NCBI GenBank assembly: GCA_963803545.1
Contig: CAWDMX010000004.1
Span: 620,001-684,000, forward strand
Direction of reading: 5' to 3'
Origin: Legionella_C sp963803545
GTDB taxonomy: Bacteria; Pseudomonadota; Gammaproteobacteria; Legionellales; Legionellaceae
Length of the DNA stretch: 64,000 nucleotides
Shown: positions 35,418-45,700 of the stretch, piece by piece
Layout: each line of letters begins with the position of its first letter
How positions within the stretch are numbered: the first letter of the stretch is position 1
Notes under the pieces: model-generated
Databases searched by the model: none
What the model was told of the DNA's origin: nothing
Seen by the model: the letters and a program-made list of their open reading frames with translations, nothing else
Made by a program: the position numbers and the translations under genes

Positions 35418-35924
35418 TTAAAACCCGCCTGGGTTCCAGGTTACGTCATCAATAAAAATAATAGTGTTAACACTCGTACCTGTCGTAATTTTATTTTTAC
35501 TTATTTTGGTAAGTGGGTAGGTAATTAAATTTCCCTTAACAAGAGGCTTGTTCATAATAGCGATGAAACTTTGTTTGTGCCCATTTTCCATTAGCATCGC
35601 TACCGCAACATTGGGAGGATTTGTTGCAAAGTTATTTTTAATTTCTTTATTAGTCCAGAGAGTTATAAATTTGTCGACCTCAATCAGCCCCGACTTTCGC
35701 TCAGGTCTATTGGTGAAATAGGCCATATTTCCCAGTGCATTACTAACTGTTAGCTCATAACTACCGTTTTTATCTTGGGTAAGTACTGCTTTAGGTGCTG
35801 CGGCCAGAAACAGCAATTGCGTATTGGATTTATCTTTAGCATTTTGTGCTGCGGTAACCGTTGCCCCAACACCAGCGCTCATTGTTAACAAAGCGGAAAC
35901 CAGTAATACGTATATTTTGTTCAT
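35418..35924 (-). CDS. Hypothetical secreted protein
   Basis: 168 residues with a signal peptide (MNKIYVLLVSALLTMSAGVGA). The mature protein has a conserved-looking core: a short beta segment, YFTNRPERKSGLI, then a FITLWTN helix and FATNPPNVAVAM. I recall similar uncharacterised secreted proteins with 'RPxRxxG' and 'DPPNA' motifs in Legionella/Coxiella, but no function is known. It is monocistronic with its own terminator. Confidence 0.7.
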   Translation of the reverse strand: MNKIYVLLVSALLTMSAGVGATVTAAQNAKDKSNTQLLFLAAAPKAVLTQDKNGSYELTVSNALGNMAYFTNRPERKSGLIEVDKFITLWTNKEIKNNFATNPPNVAVAMLMENGHKQSFIAIMNKPLVKGNLITYPLTKISKNKITTGTSVNTIIFIDDVTWNPGGF

Positions 35925-36025
35925 TCTTTACCTCGCTTTTTAAGGATTATCCTTGCTAAGATGGCTTAGCAAAGTCCGGGGTGCTATCTTACTCTCAAAA
36001 ATTCAATCTGCAACTATTTAAATCA

Positions 36026-37138
36026 TTATGAATTAAATAAGCCAGGAGTAGTACGCGACTCTTCATCTTGCTCCTCATCACTATCATCATTCAATCTAAT
36101 TGTGCATTCGTTATCGACACCGTTAATCAGTAAAGGCGAATTTTCAGTAATAATATGCTGAGCTTCATGCGTTTTAGTCAAAACATTGAGTACCGTTAAA
36201 AATTCCAACATTAAAAAAAATAAAATGCTCACCGCTAGCATCGTAAAAAAATAAGAATCCGGTATTTTCCAGTTATTTACCCCTGCGTATATATCGTCAG
36301 GAAAGGCCATGAAGTAGGTGGCCAAAGAAGGATTTATACCCAACAAAACTATTGCTAAAGATAATATCTTGCTTATCTTTGAGTACGATTCACTCATCAA
36401 GGATGAAGCCGCACCTGTCAACGCTCCTAAAGCCGTAAACGATAGGGGAACATAGGAACCTGGAGGCAAAACACCTTGCAAACTCAGCTGATTAAAAAAA
36501 CCGGAGGTTGAACTTGCACCTACCAGTGTGGTGGTAACAAAGTTACTAACACGATTTCTATTGGGAGGATTATCAACAATACCCTCAACTCCCGGTTCTG
36601 CATTAAGACGAGCGCATTTAGTATGATACGTTTGCTTGTTAATCAAAATTGCCAATGGAAATGCTGCAATTGGAGCGCCAATTAAAAATAGCGGTTTAGC
36701 TACAGAATCTGAAAGTCCTAGCAGTGGCGAAAAAATGGTAATGAACTGTCGTATCATACTCAAAGTAAAACCGTATTCTGAAAGAAAAGCGACACCCCGT
36801 TCAGAAAGAAAAAAACTTCCGTCTGCCAAGATTTTCATAAGCGCAAAATCGTTTTTATGGTATTGGTTTACAGTCTTTATTAATGTATCAGAGAGAGAAA
36901 TTGCAGCACCCAAAGCAACCGGTGCAATTAACCACAATCCATTTTTTTTATATATCATGGCTATAGGACCGAATGTCGCATAAACTTGTGCGGCGCCTTT
37001 AGGCGCGGCAATGCACAACCTTAAAAAACTTTCTATATAAGTGCTTGCGGGCGTGCGCTCGTTGCTTACTACCATCGTTGTTGAGGTCGCTGCACTATTA
37101 TAAATGTTAATAGCTTCTGCTTCTGTATTATCTTGCAT
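36026..37138 (-). CDS. Multi-pass membrane protein with acidic C-terminal tail
   Basis: About 370 residues from the likely ATG at 37138 (MQDNTEAEAINIYNS). About eight to ten hydrophobic segments, no transporter signature recognised. The soluble C-terminal tail reads DDSDEEQDEESRTTPGLFNS, a dense acidic block about 10-20 residues from the end, as in Dot/Icm E-block signals. It has no signal peptide. Membrane protein is firm; function unknown; secretion as an effector is speculative, because most effectors have fewer membrane segments. Confidence 0.6.
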   Translation of the reverse strand: MQDNTEAEAINIYNSAATSTTMVVSNERTPASTYIESFLRLCIAAPKGAAQVYATFGPIAMIYKKNGLWLIAPVALGAAISLSDTLIKTVNQYHKNDFALMKILADGSFFLSERGVAFLSEYGFTLSMIRQFITIFSPLLGLSDSVAKPLFLIGAPIAAFPLAILINKQTYHTKCARLNAEPGVEGIVDNPPNRNRVSNFVTTTLVGASSTSGFFNQLSLQGVLPPGSYVPLSFTALGALTGAASSLMSESYSKISKILSLAIVLLGINPSLATYFMAFPDDIYAGVNNWKIPDSYFFTMLAVSILFFLMLEFLTVLNVLTKTHEAQHIITENSPLLINGVDNECTIRLNDDSDEEQDEESRTTPGLFNS

Positions 37139-37519
37139 TGTAAGGTTACCTTTTCTAAGTCGGACAGTGAGTGACACTCATAACCCTTTTAGTAAAAACT
37201 ACTTTATAATTTGATTGCTGTTCGGCAATTGATTTTCTTAAAACAGTTTAGTTAGGCTATCTATCCTTGAAACTTAGTAGTAGATTTATAAAAAGATGGT
37301 ACTGCCCAGAAGAATGAATAAGTCGTTATTATATGTCTGATAATATTAAGAGAAGATTAAGTGGTGTAGTAATTGAGCAAAATATGCGCATAGCGCGATG
37401 TAGTCAAAGCAAAAACATTGCATCCGCTTTTTTATGACTGTTATAAATTATAAAACAAAAGAAATGATACAAGATTTAAGAGAAGTATTAAGGTAATCAA
37501 CTATGTCTGAATAATAATT
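37139..37519. other. Intergenic stretch before the IS110 remnant
   Basis: About 380 bp, AT-rich with closed frames. It may include the non-coding end of the IS110 element at its right side. No inverted terminal repeat is expected for that family and none is seen. Confidence 0.35.
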
Positions 37520-38477
37520 TTAATTAACTCCCAAACATCTTGTTAGATCTGCATCTCTTAATCGCGCGTTGGCAATTACAATGATTTTTCGCATCAATGC
37601 TGTAAGCGCAACCATCTTTTTTTTTCCAGAAAGAACTAAATGCTCATAAAACGCTTTAAGGCTTGAGTTGGAGTTTCTAGCCGCCATTGCTGCTATAAAT
37701 AATATGGGTTTGATTCCTTCTCTGCCGTACCTAATGGAGCGGTGCCCATTGAATTGGCCGCTATCATTTGCTTTGGGTGCTAACCCAGCAAGTGAAGCAA
37801 TTTCTCGCCGATTCAGTTTTCCTAGCTCGGGAAGTAAAACAAGCAGTTCATTGGCGGTTACATCCCCTATACCAGGTACTGTTTTGAGAACATCTTTTTT
37901 ATGCTTTAGGGCAAGATCTTGTTCAATCAATAAATTGAGTTCATGCGTGACAGCAACTATTTGACTTGTAATTGACTCAATCATAACGCGGCAGCTTTCT
38001 TTGATCACATCTGCTCTTGGTGCCTGAAAACGATTTTTTTCAGAAACCAGCATCTTTTTTAGGTCTTTCCGTCGTTGAACTAATTCATATAGAGTTAATG
38101 ATTGTTTTGATTGAGGAGTAAATACGTCTAATCTAGACGCGCGCTCATATCCATAAAGTGCAAGTGCTTTTGCGTCTAATCTGTCCGTTTTCGAATCATT
38201 CCCAAATGAGCGAATGAAGTTTTTAATTTTACGCGTATCTGCTCGATGTACTTTAAATCCTTGTTTACAAAGGGTCAGCAACAACCTCCTTTCGTAACCC
38301 CCCCGTTGTTTCTAAAATGCAGAGTCCTTCTATTAATGATTTCTTAAAGTCTTTGATAAAGGTTTTGATCCCCGTTGTATCATTATTATATTCTTGTGTT
38401 TTCTTTAGGCCATGCTCAGAAACAACAAAGTTAAATTTTCCAATGTCTATACCAATATAATTATTATATAATGACAT
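37520..38477 (-). pseudogene. IS110-family transposase, frameshifted at a G7 tract
   Basis: Two frames belong to one transposase. The first (from 38477) carries the RuvC-like start YIGIDIGKFNF and ILETTGG; the second (ending 37520) continues with LLTLCKQGFKVHRAD, the catalytic TDRLDAKALA, and the C-terminal helix-hairpin PGIGDVTANELL and LAGLAPKANDSGQFNG. The break falls in a run of seven G's (38298-38304, C's on the plus strand); six would restore one reading frame of about 318 residues. The catalytic D-E-D-D residues appear intact on both sides, so the inactivation is recent or a sequencing error. Confidence 0.82.
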
Positions 38478-38687
38478 GTATGCCTCGAAGGGTTGATTAT
38501 TTAGGATTGTAAGCGGGTGTCTGGTGAAAAGAACCCAAGCAACTATTCAAACGTTTCGAGCGCAGGGCTAGAGTACCTTGATTACCACGGTTGATTAAAC
38601 CAATCCCCCCACGGTCGCTCACGCCCGTGCCCCTTATATCTATATGAGGGGCTACTCTCTTACCTCATAATATATCAAATACGAGAC
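38478..38687. other. Gap between IS110 and IS3 copy 2
   Basis: About 210 bp holding the 5' non-coding part of the IS110 element and GC-richer sequence (CACGGTCGCTCACGCCCGTG is a palindrome-like stretch near 38620). No coding frame. Confidence 0.35.
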
Positions 38688-38758
38688 GGTAATCGTCCCT
38701 AAAAATAATTGATGCCAAAAGTAGAATTTTCTCGTACCCTTTACGCAGGAGATTCTGC

Positions 38759-39022
38759 ATGAAAAAATCAAAATTTAGTGACAGTCAAATTATGTCGATC
38801 ATCAAGCAAAGTGAAGCATGCGTACCTGTTCCAGAACTTTGTCGTGAACATGGCATGAGTTCAGCAACGTTTTATAAATGGCGTGCAAAATATGGTGGCC
38901 TGGACTTGCCGATGATGACCCGACTAAAAGAGCTCGAGTCTGAAAATGCCCGTTTGAAGAAGATGTACGCTGAAGAGCGCCTAAAATCTGAGATTCTTCG
39001 CGAGGTGCTTGAAAAAAAGTAG
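38759..39022 (+). CDS. IS3-family transposase orfA (copy 2)
   Basis: 87-residue DNA-binding half identical to copy 1 except Cys for Gly in SEACVPVP. Same A-AAA-AAG slippery heptamer before the TAG for the -1 shift into orfB. GCAGGAG lies about 8 nt before the ATG. Confidence 0.88.
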   Translation: MKKSKFSDSQIMSIIKQSEACVPVPELCREHGMSSATFYKWRAKYGGLDLPMMTRLKELESENARLKKMYAEERLKSEILREVLEKK

Positions 39023-39060
39023 TTAAGCCATCCAGTCGAAAGCAGCTTGCACAGAAAGCC

Positions 39061-39846
39061 GTGCAGGAAAAATTTATCTCCGTACGGATGGCCTGTTGTT
39101 TATTTAGCATTAGTGAAACTTGCTATCGTTACCAATTGAAGCTGAATGATGAAAATGCTCATATTGCAGACTGGTTGTTGCGTTTGACTAAAAATAATCG
39201 CAATTGGGGTTTTGGCCTTTGTTTTTTATATTTGCGTAACGTTAAAGGTTACAAATGGAACCATAAGCGTGTTTATCGTATTTATAGAGAGCTCGAGCTG
39301 AATTTAAGAATCAAACCCAAAAAGCGGTTAATTAGGGAAAAGCCAGAGGCGCTAACGGTTCCTCAAGCAATAAACGAATGCTGGTCAATGGATTTTATGC
39401 ATGATCAGTTACAAAACGGGCGTAGTTATCGTTTATTTAACGTGATTGATGACTTCAATCGAGAAGGCCTTACCATTGAAGCTGACTTCTCTTTGCCTGC
39501 TGAGCGTGTGATTAGGGCGCTTGATCAGGTTATTGAGTGGCGTGGTAAGCCTTTTCAGATACGTTGTGATAATGGACCTGAATATATCAGTCACTTGCTT
39601 ACACAATGGGCTGAAAAACACAAAATAACGCTATTGTTTATTCAGCCAGGCAACCCACAACAAAATGCCTATGTTGAGCGTTATAACAGAACCGTACGAT
39701 ATGATTGGTTAAACCAGTATTTATTTAGTACGATCGAGGAAGTTCAGAATATGGCCACAAAATGGTTGTGGTCTTATAACAACGAACGGCCTAACATGGC
39801 AATTGGAGGTATACCGCCCAGACAAAAACTGAAATTAGTAGCTTAG
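39061..39846 (+). CDS. IS3-family transposase orfB (copy 2)
   Basis: 261-residue catalytic half with intact Asp (WSMDFMHD), Asp (RCDNGPEY) and Glu (NAYVERYNR). Expressed by frameshift from orfA. A few residues differ from copy 1 (DWLLRLTKNN). Probably functional. Confidence 0.88.
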   Translation: MQEKFISVRMACCLFSISETCYRYQLKLNDENAHIADWLLRLTKNNRNWGFGLCFLYLRNVKGYKWNHKRVYRIYRELELNLRIKPKKRLIREKPEALTVPQAINECWSMDFMHDQLQNGRSYRLFNVIDDFNREGLTIEADFSLPAERVIRALDQVIEWRGKPFQIRCDNGPEYISHLLTQWAEKHKITLLFIQPGNPQQNAYVERYNRTVRYDWLNQYLFSTIEEVQNMATKWLWSYNNERPNMAIGGIPPRQKLKLVA

Positions 39847-40071
39847 TTTCTACTTTTAGCGTCAGTTAAAAATGGGGGGATTACCTTACCACGACGATAA
39901 CGCAAACGCTTTGTTTTTAAATATAAATCCATACCAATTGCTCCCATTTTTGCTTCTCCCTTCGGCAACAGGTAATTTGAGGAAATTCGCCTCCCACTGA
40001 AACTCAGGATTGTTAATAAATCCTTAATAAATATTCACTATACTAACGGTTTTTTTTATTGAAGGTTGCTT

Positions 40072-41220
40072 ATGTTGGATATGTCAAGAACGGCTGCAGT
40101 TTTGCAAGTTGAAGCAATAGTACGCCGTCCTGAGCAACAAGGTGAAGAATGTTTTACAGACGGGTTCTCGCCATTAAAGGCAAGCGACTTAAATACGGGT
40201 TTATTACAGACGCTTACGGAAAAAGGGGTAACAGATGTATTTTTATTCTCAGACATTATTACGAGTGACGATGAGCATACTAAACGCACGCAGTTGGTTG
40301 CGCTCTTAAGGTTAGGTGGCTTTAGAGTACATGCTGTCATCACCCCAAGCGATATTGGATGGGGTAAGATTTACTCACCTAGCATAAAGGCGCTAACGGA
40401 CTATTTCGCAAAAAATCCTGATTACTATAATTTAGCTCAAATTGTGAATCGCTCAACTCACCTTGGTCCCCAAACAGAAGAAAAAAGACTGCGACAAGCT
40501 TTACAGGAGCTATATGAGACTAAAGCTATTGATGACTATACCTTAGGCCAAGCCTATGCTGACGCCTGTGTCGACGATTCGGAACAACTTAAAAAGTCCA
40601 GCAGATTTACTCATTATTTTTATAGATTGTACTGCCAAATGCGCACCTTAGATAATGACACAGCAATAAATAAAAGGGACTTTACCAGTCTAGTGATACA
40701 AATGCTTATCAAAAAGCATACTTATTCGTGGATTAAAGAGATAATCTTCGTGCATCAACTCAATAAATTTGAGAATATAAAAAAAACAGGCGTGCCTGAT
40801 GGCTATAAAGTTACCATTCACGCAGTTGGCGTATCAAATGAAAATTGGGATAATAAAGAAGAGTATAGGACGCGGCTCAACTTCATCAATAATTATTGGT
40901 CTTTTAGCATAAAGGCCTCACTTGCAACCACTACGACCTTAGTCGAAATTTTAGGCTTAATACTGCTGACTGTGGGTGCTGCATCCTTGCTGATAAACTT
41001 TGGGCTTTTAACCGCTGTGCCTGCCGTGGTTGTTGGCTTTCCAGCATTGATGATAGGCGTTGGTGCCTTAGCCTTAGGCACAACGGTTGTAGCCGCGCCA
41101 GTACTTGCCACCGCAACCTACCAATCAATAAACTTTTTTTATAATAAATATTGTAATGAACCCGGACAACCTAAGCCGCTCACGCATATCGATCGTACTA
41201 CTGTTCATCAACCATGTTAG
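40072..41220 (+). CDS. Orphan protein with C-terminal membrane hairpin; candidate effector
   Basis: About 382 residues from the ATG at 40072 (GAAGG at 40061-40065, 6-nt spacer). An N-terminal alpha/beta-looking region (LLQTLTEKGVTDVFLFSDI and GGFRVHAVITPSDIGW) recalls HAD-like folds, but the expected DxD motif is not visible, so I do not assign it. A helical middle follows, then two to three hydrophobic segments at about 281-353 and a short polar tail (EPGQPKPLTHIDRT). No signal peptide. The layout, soluble domain plus C-terminal hairpin, matches the phosphoesterase at 12176-13960. Function unknown. Confidence 0.6.
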   Translation: MLDMSRTAAVLQVEAIVRRPEQQGEECFTDGFSPLKASDLNTGLLQTLTEKGVTDVFLFSDIITSDDEHTKRTQLVALLRLGGFRVHAVITPSDIGWGKIYSPSIKALTDYFAKNPDYYNLAQIVNRSTHLGPQTEEKRLRQALQELYETKAIDDYTLGQAYADACVDDSEQLKKSSRFTHYFYRLYCQMRTLDNDTAINKRDFTSLVIQMLIKKHTYSWIKEIIFVHQLNKFENIKKTGVPDGYKVTIHAVGVSNENWDNKEEYRTRLNFINNYWSFSIKASLATTTTLVEILGLILLTVGAASLLINFGLLTAVPAVVVGFPALMIGVGALALGTTVVAAPVLATATYQSINFFYNKYCNEPGQPKPLTHIDRTTVHQPC

Positions 41221-41241
41221 TGACAAAGTAGTTTCGTTTGC

Positions 41242-41269
41242 TTGAAAATGGATAAAATATTTGTAGAAT
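41242..41269 (+). promoter_or_regulatory. Possible promoter of crcB
   Basis: TTGAAA (41242-41247), 16-nt spacer and TAGAAT (41264-41269), about 75 bp before the crcB start. No fluoride riboswitch is recognisable between it and the gene. Confidence 0.35.
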
Positions 41270-41344
41270 GGCACTGCTACCTACTGTCATGAGACGGCCG
41301 CAGTTTCAAGCACAATTCTTATCCTACAACAATAAGGAATTAAT

Positions 41345-41722
41345 GTGATCAATGGACTTTTTGTATTCTTAGGCGCGGGTACTGGTGGTGTTCTTCGCTA
41401 TTGTATCTCTACTGGAATATATACTCTTTTAGGCCGAAAGTTTCCCTATGGAACCCTTTTTGTTAATGCTAGCGGTTGTTTGTTGGTTGGATTCTTAAGC
41501 ATTATTATTGCACAAAAAAACGCGTCTGTAGCGCCGGTTTTACGCGGTTTGTTCTTGTATGGTTTTCTTGGTGGCTACACTACTTTCTCCACTTTTTCGA
41601 TAGAAACGTTTATTTTATTTGAAAAAGGACAGTGGCTAGGGGCGAGCTTAAATATTGTGCTGAATCTTTTTATAGGACTATTACTCACCTACATAGGCGT
41701 GATGACGGCTAAACAGCTGTGA
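41345..41722 (+). CDS. crcB: Fluoride ion exporter CrcB/Fluc
   Basis: 125 residues with four membrane helices. The family motifs are complete: GTGGVLRYCIS near the N-terminus, FPYGTLFVNASGCLLVGF, and GGYTTFSTFSIET. Works as a dual-topology dimer that lets fluoride out of the cell. Start is GTG, with AAGGAA about 8 nt upstream. Single gene between two orphan genes. Confidence 0.94.
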   Translation: MINGLFVFLGAGTGGVLRYCISTGIYTLLGRKFPYGTLFVNASGCLLVGFLSIIIAQKNASVAPVLRGLFLYGFLGGYTTFSTFSIETFILFEKGQWLGASLNIVLNLFIGLLLTYIGVMTAKQL

Positions 41723-41767
41723 CGCTTGGAGGTGCTATAAAGCAGTATTTTTTAGTGACGACATCTA

Positions 41768-42621
41768 CTATACGCAATAGTGAAGACTGCCATTCTGTAC
41801 GATGTTACTAATGGCTCTGTAGGATTTTAAATTGCTGACGTAAGCATTTAATGCCGCTACTGTTGTTTTAGACGCACCTTTAATATTTTTTATATCCCCA
41901 ATTAGTTGGTCTCTGGCGCGTCCATCGTGCTTGTATGGAATACTAAAAATTCGAATTGTTAGTGATTTTTTATCCCTACTAGTTAAAGACGCATCCAGGT
42001 CTATTCGATCAATAGTTTGTGCAGAAAGAACTAAGAAATTGGCTCTGTCAGCTTTTGTGCCCGGGTATGAAAGCTTTCTAAATCCATCTGAATCTTCTGA
42101 AGCTCAGAATAATTATGCGAACTTTTATGCGCACTCAAAAAATTTAATCGATTTAAAACCGTGCTAACTTGAAGCGCCTCTACGGGTGCGGTGCGCGTTT
42201 TAATGGTTTGGGCATCAAAACTTAACAAGCGCCGTAAAAATATTGGACGCAAAGACGAAAGAACGCGGTTCATCTGTTCATTGGTATTTATAGACATTAA
42301 TTTATTCGGCTTTAACCATTCCAAACCATCGGAAAGATGTATTAACTTAAAAAAGGCATCTCTATAATTATCAAATTCCTGATCGGATAATATTTTTTCA
42401 TGGCTAAGTATAAACTTATAAATCCTATTTATTTTTAAAATTATCAGGCTTGGAGAGCTGAAAAACTGTTGTTGTGCGGTCAACGCATTAATGCTATCCA
42501 AGAATTTTTTAATTATAAAGAGTTCGTAGGAAATACTTGGTGGTTTTGTTTTTCGAGATGCAGTTACACAAACATCTTTTGCAATCTCAATCAACCTATC
42601 GATATCCGTATTGAAGGGCAT
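41768..42621 (-). pseudogene. Orphan gene broken by a one-base frameshift
   Basis: An open frame from 42621 encodes 196 helical residues (MPFNTDIDRLIEIAKD...) and stops at 42031 after HTRAQKLTEPIS. A second minus-strand frame is open from the same point to a TAG at 41768-41770, reading ADRANFLVLSAQTIDRI...GSLHYCV, about 90 residues with ordinary codon use. One additional A in the A4 run at 42053-42056 (minus strand) would join them as HTRAQKADRANF, giving about 285 residues. No family is recognised. Either a recent pseudogene or a sequencing error; the 196-residue product may still be made. Confidence 0.6.
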
Positions 42622-42718
42622 TATTGAACCTGTTAAGGGAGCATTCTTTTACTATAGCATAACTATTTCAGCTCTAATGCCTTCGAATGAACCCTTATGA
42701 AAAGAGCATTTATGGCGC

Positions 42719-45700
42719 CTAATTAGGCTTGACCGACGGCGCTTTTCGCTCTCTGAAACTCTCTATAACCACGTAAAAAACAGGAACGACTAAAAGGCTT
42801 AAAACCGTTGCCACGAGCATGCCGCCCATAACCGTTGTGCCTATTGAGTGACGACTTGCCGCACCCGCACCTGTTGCTAAAACCAAGGGCAGCACTCCTA
42901 AAATAAAGGCTAAGGCGGTCATTAAAATGGGACGCAATCGCAGCGCCGCCGCCTCCATTGCTGCCTCAACAATTCCAGCACCAGCCTCGTGTTTCTCTTT
43001 AGCAAACTCCACAATTAAAATTGCATTTTTTGCGGCAAGACCAATCAACAGAACAAGGCCTATTTGCGCGTACACATCCAAAGCTAAACCACGAATAAGC
43101 AACGCAAGCCCTGCCCCCAACAAAGCTAAAGGAACAGCAAGTAATATCATAAAGGGCATAGACCAGCTTTCGTACAAGGCGGCTAAAAATAAAAATACGA
43201 AAACAAGACACAGCATAAATACTAAAGCGGCAATGTTACCTGCTTTCAACTGTTGATAGGTAATTCCCGTCCATTCGTAATCAACCCCTTTGGGCAAAAC
43301 ATTCGCAGCAACCTGTTCAATGGCGGCCAGTGCTTCTCCAGAGCTGTAACCCGGTGCCGGTCCACCATTCACACTTGCCGCATTGTATAAATTATAATGC
43401 GGAATATTGTATGGGCCATTTGTAAGCCTCACGGTCACAAGACTCGATAAAGGCACCATCTCACCCCGCTCGCTTTTTACATACAACTTGTTAATGTCAG
43501 CAATATTCGACCGTGCCGTGCCTTCCGCTTGCACAAGAACGCGATAGGTCTGACCAAATTTGGTAAAATTATTAATGTAATACGATCCTAAATAGGTCTG
43601 CAAGGTCAATAGCAGGTTACTAATTGACACGTCTAATGCCTTAGCTTTAACTCGGTCAATATCCAAAAACAGTTGCGGAACTCCAGTTGTCAAATTAGAA
43701 AACAAGCCTTTTAACTCTGGCCGTTTGTTGCCTTCGGCAACCAGCTTATCAACCACATGCGCCAAGGCATCAACACCTATGTTATTTCTATCTTCAACTT
43801 CCAGTTGAAAGCCCCCCACAGCACCCAAACCCGGTATGGATGGAGCATTTACCGCGGCAATTATTGCATCATCAATTTTAGAAAACTCTTTTTGAGTACT
43901 GGCCATTATCCCTTTAACATTTAGAGCTGAAGTATTACGTTGTGACCATGGGTTTAAAATAACAAAAATAACACCCGTATCCGGCTGATTAATAGCATCA
44001 ATAATATTATAACCATTAATACTAATGGTATTTGCAACCCCCTCTGTTTTTTCGAGAATTGCTAATACTTTTCCAACCGTATCTTCGGTTCGATAAAGCG
44101 ACGAGCCGCTTGGGCCTTTAACTACTACAACAAAATACCCTTGATCTTCATCCGGAATAAACCCTGTTGGTAGAAAATAAAATATAAGGTAGGTCAGCAG
44201 TCCTAGTGCCGCAAAAATTAGCAACACTATCTTTTTATACAATAAACAATAACGAACCGCCTTTTTGTAATGGTGCAATAGCTTTTCATAGCCGCTCTCA
44301 AACCAACGAAAGATTATAAATTTATTTTCAGTTTTTGCCTGCAATAAGAGTCCGCATAGAGCAGGAGTTAAGGTAAGCGAATTGATACCAGATAGTGCGA
44401 CTGAAAATGCAATGGCAAGCGCAAATTGATTGTATAAACTGCCGGTCATGCCAGGGATAAACGCAACGGGTACAAATACCGCTAATAAAATCAACGTTGT
44501 AGCAATAATTGGGCCTTGCACTTCAAGAGTGGCCTCAAGTGTTGCCTCTTTAATATCCGTCCGATTATCCTCAAGTTTTTTTTCAACGTTCTCAACAACC
44601 ACAATTGCATCGTCCACAACTAAGCCTATAGCTAGCACTAAGCCCAGTAAACTTAAGGTATTTATGGAAAAACCGAAAACACTAAATAAAGCGAACGTCC
44701 CAATAAGCGATACCGGAATTGCAATACAGGGAATTAAGGTGGTTCTTAGATTCTGTAGAAAAAAATAAACAACTATAAAAACAAGAATAATTGCCTCGAC
44801 TAAAGTTTTAACTACTTCAATCATAGACTCGCGGACAAAATCAGTGGTGTCATAAGCAATGGTGTAGGTCATTCCTTCGGGAAAATTTTTGGTAAGTCTG
44901 TCCATAACCTGGCGCACACCTTCGGCAACTTGCATGGCATTGGATCCCGGTAATTGATACACCCCTAAGCTTGCGGTTGGTTTTCCAGAAAAAATGGATG
45001 TGGTGTTGTAGGCTTCTGCACCCAATTCAACCCGTCCTAGGTCTTTAACACGGACAACCTGGCCGTTTTCTTGTACCTTTACAATAATATCGGCAAATTG
45101 ATTAACATCACTTAACTGACCCAAGGTGGAAATTTGATATTGGAATGGGATAGTACTTGGTACAGGCGGCTGTCCAATTACCCCTACAGCCGCTTGCTGG
45201 TTTTGCTCCAGAACGGCGTTTATAACTTCTTGTGGCGCAATACCCATACTTGCTAATTTATCAGGATTAAGCCAAATACGAATGGAGTATTCTAACAATC
45301 CAAAATTATTAACATTACCCACCCCAGGTATACGTTGCAAAGCGGGAGTAATACTTATATCCGCGTAGTTACTGAGGAATGCCCCGTCGTACGCATTGTC
45401 TTTTGCTAATAAATTCACCACCAAAACCATGTCGCTGGAAACTTTTTGAATGGTTACGCCCGATTGGATTACAGCCGGTGGCAACAATGGGTTTGCGGTG
45501 TTCGTGTCGGTTAAAACATCGACCGCACCAATATCTACGCTGTAGCCCACATCAAAGGTTATAGAAATTATAGAGTTACCATTATTCGTGCTTGCGGACG
45601 ACATATAAATCATTCCGTCAACACCATTAATATTGGTTTCTAATGGTGTGGTCACTGTATCTGCCACAACACCCGAACCCGCACCTAAATACTGGGTACT

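Larger units (their letters stand above)
38688..39885 (+). mobile_element. IS3-family (IS407-group) insertion sequence, copy 2
   Basis: 1198 bp, same length and inverted GGTAATC ends as the copy at 9670-10867 but in the opposite orientation. The flanking four bases do not match (AGAC on the left, TTAC on the right), so this copy lacks a target duplication and its surroundings have changed since insertion. The sequence right of it (39886-39930) shows weak similarity to the 3' end of the IS5-like transposase, too short to be sure. Confidence 0.87.

Noticed and set aside
39886..39940. 3' remnant of an IS5-like transposase beside IS3 copy 2
   Set aside because: Similarity to the end of the IS5-like transposase covers only about 20-30 bases with an in-frame stop, too little to call.
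40072..40400. HAD-type phosphatase domain in the orphan hairpin protein
   Set aside because: The expected DxD nucleophile motif is not visible in the N-terminal region, so only a vague fold resemblance remains.
41221..41344. Possible fluoride riboswitch before crcB
   Set aside because: The conserved crcB-motif segments and pseudoknot pairing could not be found in the 124-bp leader.
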